DNA from: Mucilaginibacter_A sp965201005
GTDB lineage: Bacteria > Bacteroidota > Bacteroidia > Sphingobacteriales > Sphingobacteriaceae
DNA length: 64,000 nt
Direction: 5' to 3'
Assembly: GCF_965201005.1 (NCBI RefSeq)
Contig: NZ_OZ241747.1
Span: 1,550,001 to 1,614,000, forward strand
In this document: positions 1 through 7,619 of the stretch, piece by piece
How the letters are laid out: the number at the start of each line of letters is the position of its first letter
Numbering within the stretch: position 1 is the first letter of the stretch
Program-made: the position numbers and the translations under genes
Notes under the pieces: generated by a model
What the model saw: the letters and a program-made list of their open reading frames with translations, nothing else
The model's database searches: none
What the model was told of the DNA's origin: nothing

Positions 1-329
1 ACACGACCTATTTCGACCGTCAGCTTCCCGATCCGGTTTGCCAGGGCAGTATCCTCGCCATCGGACAAATAAAAGGAAAAAGCATTTTGGCCTTTTCTAA
101 TGATGCCGATACAACCAGGCGCGATAATTTAACGATGCGTATCAGTTTGGATGAAGGCAAAACCTGGCCAATAAACAAAGTTATCGCCAAAAGTCCGGAA
201 GGTTACAAAGGTGATTTTAGCGCGTATTCTGATTTGGTTAAATTATCCAATTCAAGCATTGGTATTTTATATGAAAAAGATAATTATCGGGAAATTGTAT
301 TTCGGGTAGTTAACTGGAAAAATAGATGA
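1..329 (+). CDS. GH33-type exo-alpha-sialidase, C-terminal fragment
   Basis: The reading frame is open from the window edge (codons in phase with base 3) to the TGA at 327-329, so this is the 3' end of a gene that begins outside the window. Visible features are LPDPVCQGSIL, an Asp-box SLDEGKTW, and SAYSDLVKL followed by IGILYEKD. These match the last blades of bacterial GH33 sialidase propellers, where the Tyr of the YSDL segment is the usual catalytic nucleophile. The family releases terminal sialic acid from glycoconjugates. That fits the adjoining alpha-galactosidase, PNGase-like and fucosidase genes. The N-terminus, signal peptide and arginine triad cannot be seen. The family call is good; the substrate is inferred. 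Confidence 0.85.
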   Translation, partial: TTYFDRQLPDPVCQGSILAIGQIKGKSILAFSNDADTTRRDNLTMRISLDEGKTWPINKVIAKSPEGYKGDFSAYSDLVKLSNSSIGILYEKDNYREIVFRVVNWKNR

Positions 330-437
330 GATATGACCTGGAAAAATGAAATCTAAATATCTATTGACTGTCTTTTCTGACCATACAATTCTGCGATCAT
401 GTTTTTACTGTCCGCTAAATTAAAATTTGAAATGGCG

Positions 438-499
438 ATGCTTCTTTTAGCACTAAAAATTCATCAAAACCACCAATTTTCAGGTGATAAAAGAAGCAT
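438..499. repeat. Inverted pair of 12-bp motif A (convergent gap)
   Basis: Arms ATGCTTCTTTTA (438-449) and its complement (488-499) face inward between the convergent GH33 and GH27 genes, so it could act as a two-way terminator. Nothing else is recognisable in the 330-644 gap; 501-644 shows no gene or promoter. Confidence 0.9.
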
Positions 500-644
500 C
501 AAAAATGAGCTGGCAAAGATCGCATCAGCATAAAACATTATCGATAAGCTGAGATGAAGTTGCATTTAAAAACTAAAAAACGAATCCGTCGGCGCATCTC
601 AGATTTATGTTCAAAGCAATGGCAATTCTTCAAATTGCGGATCA

Positions 645-1823
645 CTAATCAACTTTTAGCACAACAATGCCATGTTTAGGCAACGTAAATTGTTTAATTT
701 TTCCTGCCTTTCCAAGTTTTTTATGAAGCCATAAATCCCTTAAATTGCTGTTTGCATCAATACCTAATTTCCCGGCATTAAAGCTAAAAACCACTTCTTT
801 TTCGCCCCGGTTCATTAGGGCGATCGCTTTTGATTTGCCATTGCCCGCACTTAATGGTTTAACCCAAACTTCAACGTGGTTATCAGTTAAAACTTTGTTT
901 GCCTGTTTAAAGCCGCGATCCTGATTCAAAGCGATCACTTCTTTATTGGTCAAAATGTCAATGGTTTGTTTTGACATGCTGCGTAAATCGTTACCGGCCA
1001 GTAATGGCGAATTTAACATGCACCACATCGAAAAATGCGTTTTATCTTCATCATAGCTCATTCCTCTGCCCACTTGCAGCATGTCCATATCATTATAATG
1101 TCCGGCGGATGCATATTTCGACAAATTAACATCAAGGTCGATAATTTTCAAAATAGAACCAAAATCGGCACTGATATCACCAGAAATGCGCCATGAATCT
1201 GCTTTTTTGATCACCCAGGTTCCGGGAAACTGCCAGCGGCAAACGTTAAAAACGATGTTGCTGTCGATTCCCTTGACCGCGTTGATGATTGGTATGTAAG
1301 TGGTTTCCTCGTCCAGCTTCATCTTTTCCGCGCCGCACCAGTCCACTTTTAAAAAGTCGAAACCCCATTCTTTAAAAAACAGGTTGCAATCCTGTTGAAT
1401 ATGGCCATAAATACCGATACCTACTCCGTTTTTGTCATGATCGTAAATAGAACCACAGGTATTGATGCCCGCATCGGTATAAATGCCTGCTTTCAGGTTT
1501 TTGCCATGGATATAATTGGTCAAAGATTTCATGCCGGAAGGGAATTTTGCTTGATCTGCAAACAGTTTTCCCGAAGCATCCCTGCCGCCAGAGTAACCGT
1601 CATCAATATTGATAAAACGATAGCCGGCTTTATATAATCCCGAAGCAATCATCGCGTCGGCCTGTCCGCGTATCATTTTTTCGTCGATATTGATACGGAA
1701 ATTGTTCCAGCTGCTCCAACCCATAATCGGTGGCTTTTTCTGCTGGGCATACAAAATTGAGTTCGAAATGTAAAATAAGATGACCAGTAACAGTGCCAAC
1801 TGCAATTTGGTGTTTAGGTTCAT
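645..1823 (-). CDS. GH27 alpha-galactosidase, secreted
   Basis: This 392-aa protein has an N-terminal signal peptide (residues 1-26, ending near LYAQQ) and a full GH27 barrel. PPIMGWSSWN (31-40) and FINIDDGYSGG (70-80) are family landmarks. KVDWCG places the likely nucleophile at Asp161, and WRISGD the likely acid/base at Asp216. A small C-terminal beta domain follows. GH27 enzymes remove alpha-linked galactose, less often GalNAc, from non-reducing ends. It is transcribed away from the PNGase F-like gene and converges on the sialidase. A TATATTTG box lies 32 bases upstream of the start codon. Retaining GH27 chemistry is established; action on N-glycan antennae is inferred from neighbours. Confidence 0.92.
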   Translation of the reverse strand: MNLNTKLQLALLLVILFYISNSILYAQQKKPPIMGWSSWNNFRINIDEKMIRGQADAMIASGLYKAGYRFINIDDGYSGGRDASGKLFADQAKFPSGMKSLTNYIHGKNLKAGIYTDAGINTCGSIYDHDKNGVGIGIYGHIQQDCNLFFKEWGFDFLKVDWCGAEKMKLDEETTYIPIINAVKGIDSNIVFNVCRWQFPGTWVIKKADSWRISGDISADFGSILKIIDLDVNLSKYASAGHYNDMDMLQVGRGMSYDEDKTHFSMWCMLNSPLLAGNDLRSMSKQTIDILTNKEVIALNQDRGFKQANKVLTDNHVEVWVKPLSAGNGKSKAIALMNRGEKEVVFSFNAGKLGIDANSNLRDLWLHKKLGKAGKIKQFTLPKHGIVVLKVD

Positions 1824-1854
1824 AAATGTTAGTTAAAGTTAATTTTCAGGTTTT

Positions 1855-1862
1855 CAAATATA
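1855..1862 (-). promoter_or_regulatory. Bacteroidetes -7 box for the GH27 gene
   Basis: The minus strand reads TATATTTG, an exact match to the Bacteroidetes TAnnTTTG -7 box, giving a leader of roughly 25 nt. No clear TTTG box is seen at the expected -33 spacing, and the region-2 promoter module is absent. Confidence 0.45.
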
Positions 1863-1922
1863 TACCTTAACTTATGTTGCAGCCTCAGTAAACCTGCTAT
1901 TTGAATGAATTATTTCTCTTAA

Positions 1923-2075
1923 AGGATATGTTATCATGGTAAAAATTACAGAGCAAACGAGTTTCCCGAAATCAAGCCCGGCCGAAAAGTAAATTTTAAA
2001 GTCGACAGTGTTTTTAACGGAACGGTTGTAAGGCCGACCGGGTATGTAACTACACAGAAATCATTTTATGAATGA
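1923..2075 (+). pseudogene. 5'-truncated remnant of a coding sequence
   Basis: From 1923 to the TGA at 2073-2075 one frame stays open and reads like real protein: about 50 residues including YRANEFPEIKPGRKVNF and VDSVFNGTVVRPTGYVTTQ. It has no start codon at its beginning; the in-frame stop TAA at 1920-1922 precedes it. It looks like the C-terminal tail of a lost secreted or glycosidase-type protein, but I do not recognise the family. It sits in the divergent gap between the GH27 and PNGase F-like genes and ends four bases before a motif-A pair. The rest of the gap (1824-1922) holds only the GH27 promoter region. Confidence 0.5.
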
Positions 2076-2078
2076 TAG

Positions 2079-2166
2079 ATGCTTCTTTTACCAACTAAAA
2101 ATCCGTATTTGCTTTTGTTTTTTTCCGCAGAAAATAAAAACAAATTTTAGGTGGTAAAAGAAGCAT
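2079..2166. repeat. Inverted pair of motif A upstream of PNGase F-like gene
   Basis: ATGCTTCTTTTA (2079-2090) pairs with its complement (2155-2166). The right arm ends 11 bases before the PNGase F-like start codon, so here the element lies in a leader and not at a gene end. Confidence 0.9.
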
Positions 2167-2177
2167 TTGGTTAATTT

Positions 2178-4139
2178 ATGGTTCAAATTTTTAAATCATA
2201 CAGAATGGGGTTTTTCTTCTGCAAAAAATTTTTCTACTGCTTTTGCGCAATCTTCCTTGCCCTGGCGCAAAACGGCAATGCGGCCGATACGCTTCATGTG
2301 ATCACCCACAAGCGCGTTACCGTTGTAACCGATCCGGCAAAAGGGTCTAAACTTTACAAAGCCTGGGGCAAATTTCCTTCGGCCAATATACCTGTGCGCC
2401 AGATCAAGTTGAAAGTCAAATTCGGCTGTCCGGACAGCATGCGCTGTGCCGATTGGGATTATGACGACCACATTACCATCCGAAGAAAAGGCGGTAAAAG
2501 AGGTGCTTCACAGGATTACGAAATTGGCCGGATGCTGACCCCTTATGGCGGTGCTTTTGGCAAAGACTGGACTTTTGAGTGGGAAGTTGACGTGACCGAT
2601 TTTAGTATGCTGCTGCGCGATAGTGTGGAGATTGAATACAACCATACCGGATACGAACCGAACAAAGACCGCGGCTGGAGCATTACCCTGGATTTTGAAA
2701 TTGTGAAAGGAAAACCTGCCTGGGAACCCGTTGCCATCCAAAAGATTTATGACGGTTCCTTTAGTTATGGCGACAGCAGCAACAGCATCGAAAAAGCACT
2801 GAAACCGGTTGTTTTCGATACCCAAAAACAGGCGGGTTTTGCGCGTTTGCGTGTCGTGCAAACCGGCCACGGAATGGATACACCGGACGGTTGCGGCGAG
2901 TTTTGCAGCAAATACCGGGAGCTTTGGTATGACGGAAAAATGATCGATAAAAGAAGCATCTGGAAAACCTGCGGCGATAACCCGCTGTACCCGCAGGCCG
3001 GAACCTGGATCTATAACCGCGCCAACTGGTGCCCGGGCACTTTGATGCAGCCTGATATTTATGACCTGAACATAGAATCACGCAAACAGCACACCATCGA
3101 CATCAATATGCAAAACTATATTTCCTCCAAACCCAGTGCCACGGAGGTGATCAGCGCGTATTTGATCCAGTATAAAAAAGCAGCTGTAAAAAACGATATC
3201 GCCATGGAAGATGTGATTACGCCTTCTTTAAAAGATGCTTATCGGCGCGAAAACCCATCCAGCATTAAGCCGCAAATTTTGGTAAAAAACATGGGTTCTG
3301 CGGCGATCAAAAAACTGCACATCCGATACGGTACAAAAGGTTTCCCCCAAAAAGTTACGGATTGGAAAGGGATTATCAAACCTGCCGCAACTGCTGTAAT
3401 TAAGCTGCCCGGCACTGTTGATGCTAAAACCGGAATAAACGCATTTGAGGTTGAGTTGATGTTGCCGAATGGGAAACAGGACGCTTACCTGGCCGATAAC
3501 AAAATCATTGGTGCATTTGAAGCGGTTCCGAAGCAGGACAGTGTGCTGGTCGTTTATCTGCTCACCAATAACCAGCCAGCGCAAAACAGTTATGCAATTG
3601 TAAATGAAAAAGGGGAAACCGTAAAAGAACGGGCTTTAGGTTCGTTAACGGCAAACACGGTTTACCGCGATACCTTGCATCTCCCGAAAGGCCAATATCA
3701 GTTTATGCTGAGGGATACGGCAGGCAACGGACTGGAATTTTGGGCCAACCCCAAAGGCGGACGCGGAAAAGTGCGCCTGCTGAATAAAAACGGCGCCATG
3801 ATCAAAGATTTCGACTCTGATTTTGGTAATTCTGTACAATACGCTTTTGAAGTAGGCGGGCCGGTTGCGCCAGTTACGGCACAAACTTCGTTCGGCCTTT
3901 ACCCAACGCGTACCAACGATAAAACCACTTTTGACTATTATGCTAATTTTCCCGAAGACGTAAAAGTGCAGATCATCACCGACCCGGGAGATAAAATGGT
4001 GGAAGAACATGATTATCCGCAGCTAAAAGAAGGCCTATTTACGTATGACCTGAGCCGTTTCCCCAAAGGCCGTTTTTATTTGAAAGTACTGGTGAACGGG
4101 ACAGAGAAATTTAAGAAACGTATCCGATTAAAGGAGTAA
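2178..4139 (+). CDS. PNGase F-like peptide-N-glycosidase with T9SS-like tail
   Basis: This 653-aa protein starts with a signal peptide (to about residue 36). Residues 80-180 align with the PNGase F N-terminal domain: CADWD (90-94, where PNGase F has its catalytic Asp), YEIGRMLTPY and WEVDVTDF. Residues 225-290 match the C-terminal jelly roll: TGHG, CGEFC with Glu241, NPLYPQAGTW and RANWCPG. PNGase F cleaves the glycosyl-Asn amide bond and frees the whole N-glycan. Residues about 340-560 look like Ig-type spacers. The last 85 residues, from FGLYPTR to KRIRLKE, resemble a type IX secretion sorting domain, which would put the enzyme outside the cell or on its surface. Met10 (2205) is an alternative start. 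Codons 257-261 carry a copy of motif A (2948-2959). Reducing-end preference, such as core fucose tolerance, cannot be read from sequence. Confidence 0.85.
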   Translation: MVQIFKSYRMGFFFCKKFFYCFCAIFLALAQNGNAADTLHVITHKRVTVVTDPAKGSKLYKAWGKFPSANIPVRQIKLKVKFGCPDSMRCADWDYDDHITIRRKGGKRGASQDYEIGRMLTPYGGAFGKDWTFEWEVDVTDFSMLLRDSVEIEYNHTGYEPNKDRGWSITLDFEIVKGKPAWEPVAIQKIYDGSFSYGDSSNSIEKALKPVVFDTQKQAGFARLRVVQTGHGMDTPDGCGEFCSKYRELWYDGKMIDKRSIWKTCGDNPLYPQAGTWIYNRANWCPGTLMQPDIYDLNIESRKQHTIDINMQNYISSKPSATEVISAYLIQYKKAAVKNDIAMEDVITPSLKDAYRRENPSSIKPQILVKNMGSAAIKKLHIRYGTKGFPQKVTDWKGIIKPAATAVIKLPGTVDAKTGINAFEVELMLPNGKQDAYLADNKIIGAFEAVPKQDSVLVVYLLTNNQPAQNSYAIVNEKGETVKERALGSLTANTVYRDTLHLPKGQYQFMLRDTAGNGLEFWANPKGGRGKVRLLNKNGAMIKDFDSDFGNSVQYAFEVGGPVAPVTAQTSFGLYPTRTNDKTTFDYYANFPEDVKVQIITDPGDKMVEEHDYPQLKEGLFTYDLSRFPKGRFYLKVLVNGTEKFKKRIRLKE

Positions 4140-4163
4140 ACAGGCACACCAATTTTTAGGTGC

Positions 4164-4175
4164 TAAAAGAAGCAT
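4164..4175 (-). repeat. Single motif A copy before GH29 gene
   Basis: A single TAAAAGAAGCAT preceded by TTTTTAGGTGC lies in the 58-bp gap ahead of the first GH29 gene. Its nearest partner is a motif B copy inside that gene (4217-4228). Confidence 0.8.
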
Positions 4176-4197
4176 TGTTAATCATCCAAAACAGATC

Positions 4198-5544
4198 ATG
4201 ACAAAAAAAACAATGATAAAAACAGCATTTGCCGTAGCAATTGCAATCGCCATATCTGCCTCAGCTTTTGCACAATCAAAAGTAAACCCTGATTCTATCC
4301 GGAAAAAGATGCAGTGGTTTGCCGATGCCAAGCTGGGGATTTTTATCCACTGGGGCATTTATGCCGTTAACGGGATTGACGAAAGCTGGAGTTTTTATAA
4401 CAAAAAGATCAGCTACGCGGATTATATGAAGCAGTTAAAAGGCTTTACGGCTTCAAAATATGATCCGGAGCAATGGGCTTCGCTGATTAAAGAAAGCGGC
4501 GCGCGCTATGCGGTGATCACCACCAAACATCATGACGGCGTTGCCCTTTGGCCAACAAAAGAAAAGCATTACAATGTTGTTAAAAACACGCCCGCAAAAC
4601 GCGACCTGCTGGCACCGTTTTATGCTGCACTGGATGAACGCGGTATTAAAAAAGGTGCTTATTTTTCTTTGATCGACTGGAGTTATCCCGATTATCCTGG
4701 TTTTACCAAAGACAGCAGCCGCTACAAAATCAGCAATGACCCGCAGCGCTGGCAACGGTTCCAGAAGTTTTTCCAGGCACAGATCAACGAAGTTAACACT
4801 GCCTATAAACCCGATTTATGGTGGTTTGACGGTGATTGGGAACATTCTGCCGATGAGTGGCAGGCTGCATCGGTCCGCAAAAATATATTAAAGATCAAAC
4901 CTACCGCAATTATTAACGGGCGTTTGCAGGGCTATGGCGATTATGATACGCCTGAACAAAATTTTCCCGTAACCAGGCCAAAATTCAACTGGTGGGAACT
5001 TTGCATGACGATCAACAATAACTGGGGCTACCAGCCGCAGGACACTGTCTGGAAAACACCTTACCAGGTCATTACCATTTTTGCCGACGCCATTAGCAAC
5101 GGCGGCAACCTGCTGCTGGATATCGGTCCAAAAGAAGACGGAACCATTCCGCCGCAGGAAGTACACGTTTTAAAAGAGCTGGGCAAGTGGAACAAAAAGC
5201 ACGTAGAAGCAATTTTTAACACCCTGGCAGGCTTGTCGCCGGGCCATTTTTACGGTCCGACCACTTTATCAAAAGATAGCGCAACCTTATATTTGTTCCT
5301 GCCCGGAAAAGTTAACGGTGATGTAGTGATCAAAGGTTTAAAGAATAAAATAAAACAGATCAGGGTTGTGGGCACAGCGCAAACGCTTTCTTATAAAATA
5401 GTAGGAAAAGTTTCATTTAGCCCGGTGCCTGGTCTGGTTTATATCCATGTGCCCACATCGGTGCAAGACGATTATATGTCTGTTCTGGCCGTAGAATTAG
5501 ATGGGCCGGTTGATCTTTATAAAGGAGAAGGCGGTTTAAAATAA
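4198..5544 (+). CDS. GH29 alpha-L-fucosidase, secreted
   Basis: This 448-aa protein has a signal peptide (1-25, ending ASAFAQ) and a GH29 barrel: KLGIFIHWGIYAV (45-57), TTKHHDG (108-114) and PDLWWFDGDWE, in which Asp211 is the expected nucleophile. A small beta domain occupies the last 90 residues. GH29 enzymes hydrolyse alpha-1,2/3/4/6-linked fucose with retention. It is 58 bp downstream of the PNGase F-like gene and probably co-transcribed with it, so it would remove fucose from released N-glycans. Codons for IKTA in the signal peptide (4217-4228) are a motif B copy. Linkage preference is unknown. Confidence 0.9.
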   Translation: MTKKTMIKTAFAVAIAIAISASAFAQSKVNPDSIRKKMQWFADAKLGIFIHWGIYAVNGIDESWSFYNKKISYADYMKQLKGFTASKYDPEQWASLIKESGARYAVITTKHHDGVALWPTKEKHYNVVKNTPAKRDLLAPFYAALDERGIKKGAYFSLIDWSYPDYPGFTKDSSRYKISNDPQRWQRFQKFFQAQINEVNTAYKPDLWWFDGDWEHSADEWQAASVRKNILKIKPTAIINGRLQGYGDYDTPEQNFPVTRPKFNWWELCMTINNNWGYQPQDTVWKTPYQVITIFADAISNGGNLLLDIGPKEDGTIPPQEVHVLKELGKWNKKHVEAIFNTLAGLSPGHFYGPTTLSKDSATLYLFLPGKVNGDVVIKGLKNKIKQIRVVGTAQTLSYKIVGKVSFSPVPGLVYIHVPTSVQDDYMSVLAVELDGPVDLYKGEGGLK

Positions 5545-5646
5545 ACCCCAGTACGAATGCGGCCTTTTCTGAATAGCAGATCTTGTTTGGATTTTGTTTT
5601 AGCTGTTTGCTGTCCTTTTTTTATCACCTAAAAAACATTAAAACCG

Positions 5647-5703
5647 ATGCTTCTTTTATCGGAATAAAATTCAAAACAAGAATTACAGCCATAAAAGAAG
5701 CAT
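5647..5703. repeat. Inverted pair of motif A (first of two)
   Basis: Arms at 5647-5658 and 5692-5703 lie about 100 bases after the GH29 stop codon. This is the first of two adjacent palindromes in the 645-bp gap before the ROK gene. Confidence 0.88.
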
Positions 5704-5738
5704 TATAGATTTTTTCGGCAAAGTTCAAACAAGCTTCG

Positions 5739-5820
5739 ATACTTCTTTTACCACCTAAAAATCCGCCTGTTTTTATCGGTACAAAAATTAAAACTGATTT
5801 TAGGTTGATAAAAGAAGCAT
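5739..5820. repeat. Inverted motif pair (second of two)
   Basis: The left arm is the variant ATACTTCTTTTA (5739-5750) and the right arm is exact (5809-5820). The right arm extends inward as TTTTAGGTTGA. The rest of the 5545-6189 gap is A+T-rich. It contains the ROK promoter and a degenerate half copy (GATAAAAGAAGTA, 6126-6138). Confidence 0.85.
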
Positions 5821-5983
5821 TGCATTTTTCTGAAAACCTGATACATGTTGTACTTAAATTATGCTGTTGAAAATGTATAAAGCTTTCAGGTTTACAATCT
5901 AAATTGCTGATTTACTATTTTGTACTAAAAAAAACTACTATAAAATTTCACAAAAAGACTTTTTAAATATTTTATAAAACTTT

Positions 5984-6014
5984 TTTGTTTATTTTAAAAA
6001 GTAATATATCTTCG
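5984..6014 (+). promoter_or_regulatory. Probable promoter of the ROK regulator
   Basis: TTTG at 5984-5987, a 19-bp spacer, then TATCTTCG at 6007-6014 fits the Bacteroidetes TTTG / TAnnTTTG architecture with one mismatch. It would give a leader of about 170 nt before the GTG start. Confidence 0.45.
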
Positions 6015-6189
6015 TATTATAATATCAATATATAACCAGAAGATTTCATTTTATTTTTTGCGTTTAGAAAATTAAAGATGAAAAACCCTTCTCGTAAACC
6101 AATCAAATCCTTCTATTTTTTAAAGGATAAAAGAAGTACCTGAATAGCTGATCTTATGATGAAACGTTTGATGTCAAAGGAAAATTAAG

Positions 6190-7359
6190 GTGGAGAAAAC
6201 GGCGGGCCACAGAAAAAATATAATCAGGCAGCTTTATTTTGGGCAGATGCTTTCGTGTGCACAGTTGAGCCGTAACATCCGCAAAAGCCTGCCCTTAACA
6301 ACCAAAATTTTAAACGAGCAAATTAAAGAAGGTTTTGTGGTGGAAACAGGCTACGCAGCTTCAACCGGCGGCCGCCGCCCCATTATGTACTCCCTTAAAC
6401 CGGATATGCTGTATGTGGTATCGGTGGCTATGGATCAGTTTATAACGCGCATAGCCGTTATGGATATGCAAAACCGGTTTATCGTGCCGGTTAAAACGCT
6501 TGAACTTCCGTTGTCAAAAAACCCCGAAACACTTTCTGTATTGGTAAATTCAATTTCACAGACAATAAAAAATTCCGGGCTTCCAAACGATAAAATTGCA
6601 GGTATAGGGATCGGGATGCCGGGTTTTGTGGATTTGAAAGAAGGCGTTAACCATTCTTTTTTAGATACCGAAGGAAAAGACATCAGGGTTTTGGTGGGTG
6701 ATGCAATAGGGTTGCCGGTTTTTATCGACAATGATTCCAGCCTTATTGCTTTGGCAGAACTTAAGTTTGGGGCTGCCCGTGGGAAGCACGACGTAATGGT
6801 GATCAATATTGGCTGGGGGGTTGGCCTGGGGATGCTTCTTAACGGAAACATGTTTAGGGGAAGCAATGGCCTCGGCGGGGAATTTAGCCATATACCCATG
6901 TTTGTAAATGACAAATTGTGCAGTTGCGGAAAAATGGGCTGTATGGAAACAGAAACTTCCCTTTTGGTAATGGTTGCACAGGCGTTAGCCGGGTTGAAGC
7001 AGGGGAGACAATCGGTTTTGAAAGATTTGACTACAGATCATGTTGACGAAACAACAACGGCAATTATTAAGGCTGCCTTAAACGGAGATCAGTTTGCTGT
7101 GGAACTACTGTCTGGCATAGGATATAATATTGGCCGGGGTGCGGCTATCCTGATCCATTTGTTCAATCCGGAGTTGATCGTGTTGAGTGGAAGAGGTTCG
7201 TTGGCAGGAAAATTATGGCTCGCTCCTGTGCAGCAGGCCATCAATGAACACTGCATCCCGAAAATAGCTGAAAAAACAGCAATAGAAGTTTCGACACTTG
7301 GCCATGAGGCAGAAATTATTGGTGCCGCGGCCTTGGTCATGGAAAATTATGACAGATAA
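6190..7359 (+). CDS. ROK-family transcriptional regulator
   Basis: This 389-aa protein starts at GTG; ATG codons just upstream run into an in-frame stop. Residues 10-65 form a winged helix-turn-helix ending in GGRRP. Residues 75-385 form a ROK domain: GIGIGMPG, substrate-site NDSS (181-184), and the ROK zinc cluster C244-x-C246-x4-C251. The ATP-phosphate motif normally DxGGT is degraded to MDQFIT (81-86), and the usual EGH is EFSH. It is therefore more likely a sugar-sensing repressor of the NagC/Mlc/XylR type than a kinase. It stands immediately before the SusC/SusD pair and probably controls region 1. The ligand is unknown, though GlcNAc or GlcNAc-6-P fits the neighbours. Confidence 0.87.
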   Translation: MEKTAGHRKNIIRQLYFGQMLSCAQLSRNIRKSLPLTTKILNEQIKEGFVVETGYAASTGGRRPIMYSLKPDMLYVVSVAMDQFITRIAVMDMQNRFIVPVKTLELPLSKNPETLSVLVNSISQTIKNSGLPNDKIAGIGIGMPGFVDLKEGVNHSFLDTEGKDIRVLVGDAIGLPVFIDNDSSLIALAELKFGAARGKHDVMVINIGWGVGLGMLLNGNMFRGSNGLGGEFSHIPMFVNDKLCSCGKMGCMETETSLLVMVAQALAGLKQGRQSVLKDLTTDHVDETTTAIIKAALNGDQFAVELLSGIGYNIGRGAAILIHLFNPELIVLSGRGSLAGKLWLAPVQQAINEHCIPKIAEKTAIEVSTLGHEAEIIGAAALVMENYDR

Positions 7360-7440
7360 ATTTTGAACAAAATAAAAAATCACATATGATATTTACATTT
7401 TTACTAAAAACTTCTTTAAATTTCATTCAAGTTAATTTCC

Positions 7441-7532
7441 ATGCTTCTTTTACCACACAAAAACCGGTAAATGTTGCTTTTGTATCGATATAATCTTTTT
7501 AAAAAAGGAATTTACAGGCATAAAAGAAGCAT
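7441..7532. repeat. Inverted pair of motif A between ROK gene and susC
   Basis: Arms at 7441-7452 and 7521-7532 sit in the 260-bp gap between the ROK and SusC genes. A TACATTTT sequence at 7394-7401 is a weak -7 candidate, with no well-spaced -33 partner. Confidence 0.88.
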
Positions 7533-7619
7533 TATAAATGTTTCAGATATTAATCTAAACAAGCTTTAAAACCATCAAATCAAATACTTCAATTATTAAT
7601 CAATTAAATCAAAAACAAA

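Noticed and set aside
5921..5960. A fifth copy of the promoter module upstream of the ROK gene
   Set aside because: ACTACTATAAAAT...CAAAAAGAC is only loosely similar and no TAnnTTTG follows at 23-24 bp.
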